Shown here piece after piece: positions 1-5,499 of a stretch of 8,093 nucleotides of DNA; within the stretch, counting starts at the first letter, position 1; the number at the start of each line of letters is the position of its first letter. Source of the DNA: Candidatus Cloacimonadota bacterium (GTDB lineage: Bacteria > Cloacimonadota > Cloacimonadia > Cloacimonadales > TCS61); contig JAUVKM010000082.1 in assembly GCA_030596265.1 (NCBI GenBank), forward strand, positions 1-8,093, in the 5' to 3' direction. The notes under the pieces were generated by a model that saw nothing but the letters and a program-made list of their open reading frames with translations, made no database searches and had not been told where the DNA came from. Both the position numbers and the translations under genes were made by a program.

Positions 1-150
1 GAAAATAACATCCGGTGTTAAACTGTCCGCAAAGGCAATTGCTTTCTCACCTGAAGATACCATGGCAATTACTTCATGACCAAAACTCTGTAAGGTTAAT
101 TTTAAATCTTCTGCTATTATCAATTCATCTTCAACTATCAAAATTCTCAT
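1..150 (-). CDS. Response regulator receiver domain protein (5' part only)
   Basis: This is the N-terminal 50 codons of a CheY-like receiver domain; the rest lies beyond the left edge. The translation begins MRILIVEDELIIAEDLKLTL and continues through SFGHEVIAMVSSGEKAIAF to TPDVIF. This matches beta1 (ILIVEDE with the acidic Mg-binding pair E7/D8), helix 1, beta2 (HEVIAMV), helix 2 and the start of beta3 (DVIF). The phospho-acceptor Asp would follow within about two residues and is not visible. The start is supported by GAGGAG at 159-164 (minus strand), 8 nt before the ATG. Such proteins take phosphate from a sensor histidine kinase; the output domain and partner kinase cannot be seen. It may be transcribed separately from the small genes upstream, because a strong hairpin (206-229) lies between them. 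Identification as a receiver domain is firm; the exact role is unknown. Confidence 0.88.
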   Translation of the reverse strand, partial: MRILIVEDELIIAEDLKLTLQSFGHEVIAMVSSGEKAIAFADSLTPDVIF

Positions 151-205
151 TTTCTCATCTCCTCATTTAACTTAACACGGTAAACCCGCTCTGTTATAAC
201 TCAAC

Positions 206-229
206 CCCGAAGCAGTCACCTGCTTCGGG
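206..229 (-). terminator. Strong 10-bp hairpin, possible terminator
   Basis: A perfect inverted repeat: arm CCCGAAGCAG (206-215), loop TCAC (216-219), arm CTGCTTCGGG (220-229). It sits 27 nt beyond the stop of the 24-codon ORF (minus strand) and upstream of the response regulator, where a terminator would be expected. The U-tract is poor on the minus strand (the stem is followed by GTTGAGTTATAAC). The only homopolymer run, TTTTTT on the minus strand at 235-240, precedes the stem instead of following it. It could therefore be a weak terminator, an RNA-processing or stabilising hairpin, or a member of a dispersed palindromic repeat family; it shares the octamer CTGCTTCG with the palindrome at 1941-1987. 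Confidence 0.45.
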
Positions 230-256
230 CATTCAAAAAACTCTGGAAAACTTATC

Positions 257-331
257 TTATTTCTTAACTACTAATATTTCACCATCTATTATAATGATGA
301 AATAATCCTCATTCTCGAATATCTTTTTCAT
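257..331 (-). CDS. 24-aa micro-ORF, partial paralogue of the upstream small secreted protein
   Basis: A 24-codon ORF starts MKKIFENEDYF, continues IIIIDGEILVVKK, and ends in TAA. It has a good Shine-Dalgarno (AGGAG at 338-342, 6 nt from the ATG) and begins 13 nt after the stop of the 81-aa gene, so the two are probably co-transcribed. The segment EDYFIIIIDGEILVV aligns without gaps to EKWVIIVVDGDIFVM, the C-terminus of the 81-aa protein. At DNA level 16 of 18 bases agree over the DGE/DGD-containing stretch (269-286 versus 357-374). It also shares the MKKI start but lacks the signal peptide and acidic middle. It could be an expressed microprotein, a remnant left after internal deletion of a tandem duplicate, or a decaying pseudogene. 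The ribosome-binding site argues for translation. Function unknown. Confidence 0.55.
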   Translation of the reverse strand: MKKIFENEDYFIIIIDGEILVVKK

Positions 332-344
332 GATTTGCTCCTAT

Positions 345-590
345 TTATCTTAACATTACAAATATATCACCATCAACTACAATTATCACCCATTTTTCAC
401 CAACAACCAGGATTTCATATAGTTCACCTTCCAGGTCTTCTATATTGATCTGAGTAATTTCATCAAAATTATCGATTAAATACTCTTCAATCGTCATTTG
501 ATCCGGAATATCCAGATCATCCAACATAAGTGCATAAACCATTGAACTCAACATCAAAACTGCCATTAAACTAATAATAATCTTTTTCAT
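345..590 (-). CDS. Small secreted acidic protein, 81 aa, unknown function
   Basis: I do not recognise the family. From the chosen start the protein opens with MKKIIISLMAVLMLSSMVYA, a typical signal peptide (two lysines, hydrophobic core, likely cleavage after A20). There is no lipobox cysteine. The mature part of about 61 residues is acidic (LDDLDIPD; EEYLIDNFDEI; EDLEGE) and ends in two short hydrophobic strands joined by an Asp-Gly turn (WVIIVV-DG-DIFVML, 67-80), so it is probably periplasmic or exported with a C-terminal beta-hairpin. A start four codons upstream (ATG at 600-602) is possible, but the internal ATG at 588-590 has GGAGG at 596-600 with 5-nt spacing, and the upstream ATG overlaps that Shine-Dalgarno. 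It is followed by the micro-ORF copying its C-terminus and is divergent from a sigma-like gene, which may control it (inference). Confidence 0.7.
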   Translation of the reverse strand: MKKIIISLMAVLMLSSMVYALMLDDLDIPDQMTIEEYLIDNFDEITQINIEDLEGELYEILVVGEKWVIIVVDGDIFVMLR

Positions 591-595
591 AATTT

Positions 596-600
596 CCTCC
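596..600 (-). promoter_or_regulatory. Shine-Dalgarno GGAGG that fixes the start of the 81-aa gene
   Basis: GGAGG on the minus strand is 5 nt upstream of the ATG at 588-590. The alternative ATG four codons earlier overlaps this motif and has no good ribosome-binding site of its own, so translation should begin at 590. Confidence 0.7.
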
Positions 601-795
601 ATTTTTTATTACTCTCTATTAATATATGTTAATATTATCAAAATTGTGACGAAGCCACTCAATAAAAATTAACATTTTTTCTCTTAATTTAATGTTTGCA
701 ACCTCAAACTACTTTATATTACAATAAGTTACGCTAAAAACATTTTATACATATTTTCTTGTAATTTTTCCATCTTTTTTTTATTTTTATTTTTT

Positions 796-813
796 ATTAA
801 CTGAATAGTTAAT
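796..813. repeat. 18-bp perfect palindrome, possible operator
   Basis: ATTAACT (796-802), loop GAAT (803-806), AGTTAAT (807-813). It lies about 35 bp upstream of the predicted -35 box of the sigma-like gene, a place where an activator or a shared repressor could bind. In such AT-rich DNA a 7-bp arm can arise by chance, so the operator role is only an inference. Confidence 0.3.
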
Positions 814-848
814 TTATATTATCTATTTTTATTATAGAATTATTATTC

Positions 849-878
849 TTGACGTAAATTTCCTAAATATATTTAAAT
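849..878 (+). promoter_or_regulatory. Candidate sigma-70 promoter for the sigma-like gene
   Basis: TTGACG (849-854) matches the -35 consensus at five of six bases; TTAAAT (873-878) is a -10-like hexamer 18 nt downstream. It would start transcription about 20-25 nt before the TTG start codon at 909. The region is so AT-rich that the -10 assignment is weak. Confidence 0.45.
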
Positions 879-897
879 TGATTTATATTTTTCATTT

Positions 898-904
898 AGA
901 GAGG
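898..904 (+). promoter_or_regulatory. Shine-Dalgarno before a TTG start
   Basis: AGAGAGG, followed after 4 nt by the TTG at 909-911. An in-frame stop (TAG, 897-899) sits just upstream and the first in-frame ATG is about 33 codons inside the conserved domain, so this TTG is the best available start. Confidence 0.55.
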
Positions 905-908
905 AAAA

Positions 909-1877
909 TTGAAATATTGTAATAGTGATTTGCAGAAATTACAGCAAATATCTTATAATTATTCCTTATATCGTACAGGAGATTTTGATCTTGCTGATGA
1001 TATTTCGATGAAAACAATTAGTGTATTTCTTTTGAAAGCTGATGAGGTATTAAGCAATCATGTAAACAAATGGATAATAAACACTTCCAAAATCCATATT
1101 CAAGAACATTTCAGAACTACAAAGCGAAATCATGATAACATTAAAAAATATAATCAAGATATTATTGAGAAATTAAGCACTAATCTAACTTCAGAAACTG
1201 ATTCAAAGTTGAAGGAAACATTCACGGAAGTTTTGCAAACCTTAAATAATGAAGAGATGAAGACTATACTTTTCTATTTCCAATGCAATAAAAATATAGG
1301 CATTATGCATTCTACACTTGAGATTTCAAATGATACTCTAAGAAAGAAGATATCTCGTATTAAACGTAAATTAAAAGCAGAGACTTTCAAAAAACTTGGA
1401 GTTATTGCAACAAAAAAAATTATTACACCAAAAATAAGTGATCTCATTGTTCAATTCTTAAAAAGCTTCAAAACAAATTTAGAAAATAATTCACTTGAAA
1501 AAATGTACTATTATTTTTCTGAAGTTGATCTGGATAATTATAATCCAAGCTACGAAATATCGAAAATCCTTGATTATGAAATTACGTTAACTAATTCTAT
1601 ATATAAAGTTTGGATTATTTTCAAGAATAAAAAAAATGAAAATGATTCGTTTTATATTGAATTCTTTATAGATGATAAAAACCACTTAAAGATATTAACA
1701 CCACCTCAAAAAAGTCAAAAAGTATTTAAATTCAGTGAAGATTCAGAAGAAGGAAAGAAAATCCTGCAAATGCTTAATTCTGCAATTGTCGATAAAACCG
1801 GCGTTAGTAGATTCTCAACTGAGGAATTGGAAAAGATATTAAAACAGATCGAAGAAAAGAAGAAACCCAATAATTAG
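909..1877 (+). CDS. Sigma-70/ECF-like factor with an extra C-terminal domain
   Basis: A 322-aa protein whose first half reads like an ECF sigma factor. Residues 15-73 (YRTGDFDLADDISMKTISVF, then WIINTSKIHIQEHFRTTKR) have the layout of region 2: the 'GD..LADD...T' helix, the W..N..K/I helix and a basic end. Residues 104-158 (FTEVLQTLNNEEMKTILFY, then ISNDTLRKKISRIKRKLKAE) resemble region 4 with its helix-turn-helix; the TLRKKISRIKRKLK helix would read the -35 element. Typical ECF factors end near 190 aa; here about 150 more residues follow, with an alpha+beta segment (180-265) that may be NTF2/SnoaL-like, as in ECF factors carrying C-terminal regulatory domains, but I cannot prove that fold. 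The tail is Lys/Glu-rich. No anti-sigma gene is adjacent. It is divergent from the small secreted genes, a plausible target. The region 2 match is diverged, so a sigma-derived regulator is possible. Confidence 0.72.
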   Translation: MKYCNSDLQKLQQISYNYSLYRTGDFDLADDISMKTISVFLLKADEVLSNHVNKWIINTSKIHIQEHFRTTKRNHDNIKKYNQDIIEKLSTNLTSETDSKLKETFTEVLQTLNNEEMKTILFYFQCNKNIGIMHSTLEISNDTLRKKISRIKRKLKAETFKKLGVIATKKIITPKISDLIVQFLKSFKTNLENNSLEKMYYYFSEVDLDNYNPSYEISKILDYEITLTNSIYKVWIIFKNKKNENDSFYIEFFIDDKNHLKILTPPQKSQKVFKFSEDSEEGKKILQMLNSAIVDKTGVSRFSTEELEKILKQIEEKKKPNN

Positions 1878-1940
1878 AAAATTATATCCTCCATCCGTTT
1901 ATGATAACATCTGTGAATAATAAATCAGAGTGAATCTCGG

Positions 1941-1987
1941 CTCGATTTCTGCTTCGAGTCGTTGTTACAAGTTCCTTACGACTCGAA
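1941..1987. repeat. Compound palindrome between convergent genes
   Basis: TTCGAGTCGT (1953-1962) and ACGACTCGAA (1978-1987) form a perfect 10-bp inverted repeat around a 15-nt loop. The left arm can alternatively pair outward: CTCGA (1941-1945) with TCGAG (1954-1958). It lies in the 111-bp gap between two convergent genes and ends one base before the stop codon of the propeller gene. It may serve as a bidirectional terminator, but neither strand has a clear U-tract after the stem. The octamer CTGCTTCG (1949-1956) also occurs in the hairpin at 206-229, which suggests a dispersed palindromic repeat. Confidence 0.5.
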
Positions 1988-1988
1988 T

Positions 1989-3287
1989 CTATTTGAGCAG
2001 CATACATTTTTTTGAAGCTACTGTATTCCCATTTATTATAAGTTTATAGAAATAAATTCCGGAAGATACTGGTTGATTGTTAGAATCAGTTCCGTTCCAA
2101 ATTGCACTAAATGTTGTTTCTCCTCGTCCTTCGATGAACTCAGGATGACACGAGCTCGGAGAAATATCCTTTACTTTTTGCCCTCTTAGATTATAAATTG
2201 CCAATTCAACTTGTTCGTTTTGTTGGTTTTGTTCGATGCTGAAACTTATGGTCGTAGTCGGATTGAACGGATTTGGGTAGTTAGTTAAATTGTGGTCAGG
2301 CATTGGTAATTGTTCATCGTGTACTGAAACAATCTCCGGTACAATTTTAATATCTGTTGCATATTGTCCAACAGTGTATTCATTTAAAAGATTTTCATTA
2401 ACATCAAAAACCTTAACTGTAAAATTTTGTCCCCATTCTCCACCAAGTACAAAAAGATTTTCATCATTGGAAGCGACCATCGTTCCACCGGGGGTGAAAG
2501 GATTTGAGTTATCATAGATGATATCAAAAGTATCTGCATCATATGCAAAAAGAGATGAGCCAAAACCATCAGCTACATAAACTATATTATTCGGCATTAA
2601 AGCAAAATTACTGGTAGCACCACCAATATCAAGAGTATTTGTTACAATATTCAATACTGGATCAATTATACAGATCTTACCTAAGATCGTACTCCAATCT
2701 CCCCCACAGCTCACATGGATATTCCCATTAATTGTTTTTAAAAATTGCGGGTTTACTTCAGTTGGAATCGTTACCTCAACACTAAATGTAAGCAAATCTA
2801 CTACACTAACAGAGCAATTGGAATATCCGGTTCCGTAATCGGTATTTCCTACATATAATTTACCATCCAGGATAGCCATCCCTGCAGGATTTCCACCTAC
2901 AACAATGGAGCTTTCTACACTATCGGTATCAAGATCTATTTTATAAACTTTATTTATCATCCCACCAGTAACATAAGCATGATTTTCATCAATAATGATA
3001 TCATAAGGATTCGAAGAATTTTCAATGTAAATATTTGTGATCGTGTTACCTGTGTTGATGTCAATTTTCTGAATACTGTTATCACTAGAGTTCACAACAT
3101 AAGCAAATTCCGTAGTTAGTTCCACGCGATTTGGTGATATACCAAGGACACAAAAAACTTCTTCTATTTCTCCAGTTTCAAAATCAATTCTAGATAAAGT
3201 TTCACTTCCCGAATTTACTACAAAACCAACTACTCCCCACAAATTCAATGCTGTAAACACTGCTAAAATTACTAAATTTTTTCTCAT
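1989..3287 (-). CDS. Secreted YncE/YVTN-type beta-propeller with C-terminal sorting domain (BtuG-like candidate)
   Basis: A 432-aa exported protein. Residues 1-21 (MRKNLVILAVFTALNLWGVVG) are a signal peptide. Residues about 22-310 are repeated blades such as NSGSETLSRIDFETGEIEEV, VVNSSDNSIQKIDINTGN, KVYKIDLDTDSVESSIVVGG and SVSVVDLLTFSVEVTI, the pattern of YncE/YVTN seven-bladed propellers. Residues about 333-432 (NYPNPFNPTTTISFSI, VELAIYNLRGQKVKD, WNGTDSNNQPVSSGIYFYKL) are a type IX-style sorting / FlgD-Ig-like module, so the protein is likely cell-surface. There is no lipobox. It is the third gene after an ABC ATPase and a TonB receptor. In Bacteroides a propeller of this type (BtuG) caps the B12 receptor BtuB, so a substrate-capturing partner of the receptor is inferred. 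Residues 375-390 derive from an inserted palindromic repeat. The start is set by AAGGAG at 3297-3302; an ATG three codons upstream directly abuts it. Confidence 0.85.
   Translation of the reverse strand: MRKNLVILAVFTALNLWGVVGFVVNSGSETLSRIDFETGEIEEVFCVLGISPNRVELTTEFAYVVNSSDNSIQKIDINTGNTITNIYIENSSNPYDIIIDENHAYVTGGMINKVYKIDLDTDSVESSIVVGGNPAGMAILDGKLYVGNTDYGTGYSNCSVSVVDLLTFSVEVTIPTEVNPQFLKTINGNIHVSCGGDWSTILGKICIIDPVLNIVTNTLDIGGATSNFALMPNNIVYVADGFGSSLFAYDADTFDIIYDNSNPFTPGGTMVASNDENLFVLGGEWGQNFTVKVFDVNENLLNEYTVGQYATDIKIVPEIVSVHDEQLPMPDHNLTNYPNPFNPTTTISFSIEQNQQNEQVELAIYNLRGQKVKDISPSSCHPEFIEGRGETTFSAIWNGTDSNNQPVSSGIYFYKLIINGNTVASKKCMLLK
2117..2164. repeat. Palindromic repeat inserted in frame in the coding sequence
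   Basis: An imperfect 48-bp palindrome: TTTCTCC/GGAGAAA (2117-2123 with 2158-2164), TCG/CGA (2124-2126 with 2151-2153) and TCCT/AGGA (2127-2130 with 2142-2145), with bulges TGACA and GCTC on one side. Its length is a multiple of three. It is read on the minus strand as ISPSSCHPEFIEGRGE inside the sorting domain. The core CCTTCGATGAACTCAGGATG resembles a short dispersed repeat that I recall being translated as CHPE(F/L)(I/V)EG in many genomes; that resemblance is from memory. Confidence 0.65.
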
Positions 3288-3296
3288 TTTATCCAT

Positions 3297-3302
3297 CTCC
3301 TT
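3297..3302 (-). promoter_or_regulatory. Shine-Dalgarno AAGGAG that decides the propeller gene start
   Basis: AAGGAG on the minus strand is 9 nt before the ATG at 3285-3287. It directly abuts the alternative ATG at 3294-3296, which leaves no spacer for that start. The downstream ATG is therefore preferred. Confidence 0.6.
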
Positions 3303-3332
3303 TTATTTTATACTACAAACTCACTTTTAACT

Positions 3333-3353
3333 CCCTCTACTCTCAGAAGAGGG
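3333..3353 (-). terminator. Hairpin between receptor and propeller genes, possible attenuator
   Basis: CCCTCT (3333-3338) pairs with AGAGGG (3348-3353) around a 9-nt loop, in the 79-nt gap between the receptor stop and the propeller start. On the minus strand the stem is followed by AGTTAAAAGTGAG, not a U-tract, so full termination is unlikely. It may lower read-through, protect the upstream mRNA, or be another short palindromic repeat. Confidence 0.35.
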
Positions 3354-3366
3354 GTGAGATAAGGTT

Positions 3367-5499
3367 TTATATCTTCCATTCAATTCCAAAATTCACTTCC
3401 CAGTTAATACCTGGCTGTGGTATATGATCGTAAATCTCATACAACTTGTTCAAAATATTGTTAATTCTAATAGTTGGTATGAACTCAAATTTTTTCCAAC
3501 TTATAGAATATTCAATCCTTGCATTCAGCAGATCGTAAGCTGGAAGTAGATGTTCTGTAGTAGCTTGATAGGAATTTGTCCATTGTTCACCAATAAGTTT
3601 ATATGATAAATCACCAACAAAATTTCCTGATGTTATTCTCATATCTATATCGAGTGAATAATCCGGAACATAAATAATACTATTTCCATAATTTGGATCA
3701 TTCTTTGATCTATTGATAGCTGAACTTTTTGTGTAAATTGCCCCAATCTCCAAAGATCGAAAAGGTTTCAAATTCAATTCAAAATCCCAATTGTCAATTT
3801 CTGCAACAGATAGATTCATTGGCTTCCATTTTTGCAATTCATCTCTAATCCAGATTATCATATCATCAATATCATCATGACGATAAGTAACCTTAAAAGA
3901 GTTATCTAATAATTCCAGTTTTGAAAAGATCTGCCAGCTAAGAGAACTTTCCGGTTTCAGGTCGAGGTTACCGGATACATGTGTATCACCCTTCCAAAAA
4001 AGACTGTAGTATGAAGGCAAAGTATAACCATTTGCCACATTCCCACCAAGATATATCTTAAAATAATTTTCATAAGTAAACTCAGGTTCTATCTTCCAGC
4101 TTGTATGATCCTTAAAATCTGTTGTATTATCCCAACGAGCTGAACCGGTTAAACTTGTAGTATAAGGAAAATACTTTTGTTTGAGGTGAGTTTTCCCAAA
4201 AACAGCATAGTTATTTCTGTAAACTTTTTCAATGGATTGATCTGGGTAATTCAAATCTGTATACTTGAAATCTTCGTATCGGTAATCTCCACCCCAATCT
4301 ACGTAAAAGGCATCACTCAAATATTCTGAATGTAGTTTAATACCCCTACTCAATTGCCAGTTTCTGGCAAGAGTTGCAAGAAAAATATTCTCAGACCAAG
4401 GTGAGTCAAGACGTGTATTATCGTATAAAGATTTGTCGAGTGAATAGAAAAGATCTGTTTTTATTCTAAAGTCTTCTAATTTTCTTGAATAATTTATTAC
4501 ATGTTTTTGTGATTGTCCTGTAAGTCTGCTATTTTTAAACCATTCTAAAGACTCAATATTACCAGGAAGTTTCTTAAAGAAATCCTGGAAGAGTAATTTG
4601 TATGATAACATTCCTATCGATCCGGAATAACCCAGGCTGATATTTGCATCATAAATAGATTTATCATTGAAGTCTCTGGTTCTCAGTGTATCGGGATCTT
4701 CTGCAGGAATATACTCAAAATCGTTACGGGCAAAACTCTTCCTGATAAAAGCATAAATTTGAATCTTTGAATTTGCAGCAGATACTGTTAATGAGTGTTT
4801 ATCCAAACCAAATGAACCGAAGGTATGGCTGGCATTTGCCATATACTTATTATTTGCCCGTTTTGTATTAATGTTTATAATTCCACCCATCGAACCGGCA
4901 CCACCAATACTGCTGGAACTGCCTCTCACCACTTCGATACTCTCAATTATCTCAGCCGGGATAGTTGATATGTCGAATGCTGTTCCACTTTTATTTAGAG
5001 GAATACCATCCAGCATTACAAGCGTATGACGCGCTTTGTAACCAGGAAAAATGATCTTCTGTTCTTCCCCTGTGAGTGGTGTTCCTGAAATTTGCAGGTC
5101 TGTATAATCTCGCAAAACATCTGCAGCTGAACCTGAACTGTTACCAGTTTTGATAACAATAATCTCACTTGTACCAATTAATTCTCTTTTCCTTTGTTCA
5201 ATTACTCTTAATCCTTGAATTGTGATAATATCTTCTTCTAAAATAATGATCTCTTTGATATCACCTGCTGATATAGTTTTATCTTTATAACTGATCTTAT
5301 GAAAATTTATTTTATCTTCAGCAAATACATCCACTAACCTGAAATTTCCATTTTCCCGTGAAATCACAGCTTTATTATTTACAGTGATGACAACATTCCC
5401 AATTGACTCTCCATCAACATTCACAATACGTCCGCTAATGTTCAGACCGATCAATTTCATTGATATTATTAGAAGTATAACTATTATTCTAATTCGCAT
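3367..5499 (-). CDS. TonB-dependent outer-membrane receptor (BtuB/siderophore-receptor type)
   Basis: A 710-aa gated beta-barrel that should import a scarce nutrient using TonB energy. Residues 1-19 are a signal peptide. Residues 20-91 (ISGRIVNVDGESIGNVVITV, then KISYKDKTI, IIILEED) are a carboxypeptidase-regulatory-like N-terminal extension, common in the FCB group. Residues about 94-213 are the plug, with SSGSAADVLRDYTDLQISG, PGYKARHTLVMLDGIPLNKS, PAEIIESIEVVRGSSSSIGG and GSMGGIININTK. The rest is the barrel, including YSLFWKGDTHVSGNLDLKPE, a BtuB/siderophore-receptor-like signature. The last strand ends FGIEWKI, with Ile in place of the usual terminal aromatic. Its start overlaps the end of the ABC ATPase gene by 11 nt, so the two are translationally coupled; SD-like GGGG lies within the ATPase gene. 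With the propeller next to it, a corrinoid substrate is the leading guess; iron chelates or heme are alternatives. Confidence 0.92.
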   Translation of the reverse strand: MRIRIIVILLIISMKLIGLNISGRIVNVDGESIGNVVITVNNKAVISRENGNFRLVDVFAEDKINFHKISYKDKTISAGDIKEIIILEEDIITIQGLRVIEQRKRELIGTSEIIVIKTGNSSGSAADVLRDYTDLQISGTPLTGEEQKIIFPGYKARHTLVMLDGIPLNKSGTAFDISTIPAEIIESIEVVRGSSSSIGGAGSMGGIININTKRANNKYMANASHTFGSFGLDKHSLTVSAANSKIQIYAFIRKSFARNDFEYIPAEDPDTLRTRDFNDKSIYDANISLGYSGSIGMLSYKLLFQDFFKKLPGNIESLEWFKNSRLTGQSQKHVINYSRKLEDFRIKTDLFYSLDKSLYDNTRLDSPWSENIFLATLARNWQLSRGIKLHSEYLSDAFYVDWGGDYRYEDFKYTDLNYPDQSIEKVYRNNYAVFGKTHLKQKYFPYTTSLTGSARWDNTTDFKDHTSWKIEPEFTYENYFKIYLGGNVANGYTLPSYYSLFWKGDTHVSGNLDLKPESSLSWQIFSKLELLDNSFKVTYRHDDIDDMIIWIRDELQKWKPMNLSVAEIDNWDFELNLKPFRSLEIGAIYTKSSAINRSKNDPNYGNSIIYVPDYSLDIDMRITSGNFVGDLSYKLIGEQWTNSYQATTEHLLPAYDLLNARIEYSISWKKFEFIPTIRINNILNKLYEIYDHIPQPGINWEVNFGIEWKI

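Larger units (their letters stand above)
603..908. other. AT-rich divergent intergenic region
   Basis: About 306 bp with no convincing ORF. It separates the small secreted genes (minus) from the sigma-like gene (plus) and must carry both promoters. It is extremely AT-rich, with T-tracts around 774-795. It contains a perfect dyad at 796-813 and a promoter-like pair at 849-878. A second plus-strand pair, TTGCAA (696-701) with TACAAT (720-725) at 18-nt spacing, would give a leader of about 180 nt. No tRNA, riboswitch or CRISPR structure was recognised. Confidence 0.6.

Noticed and set aside
909..1100. A later start for the sigma-like gene (ATG about 33 codons in)
   Set aside because: It would remove half of the region 2 match, and the upstream TTG has a Shine-Dalgarno-like AGAGAGG directly before it.
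2290..2517. 75-codon plus-strand ORF
   Set aside because: It lies antisense inside the propeller gene, whose repeats and sorting domain are clearly coding; the peptide has no recognisable features and no good ribosome-binding site.
2384..2569. 61-codon minus-strand ORF in another frame
   Set aside because: It is an out-of-frame shadow of the propeller gene, Leu/Met/Ile-rich only because of the AT-rich coding sequence.
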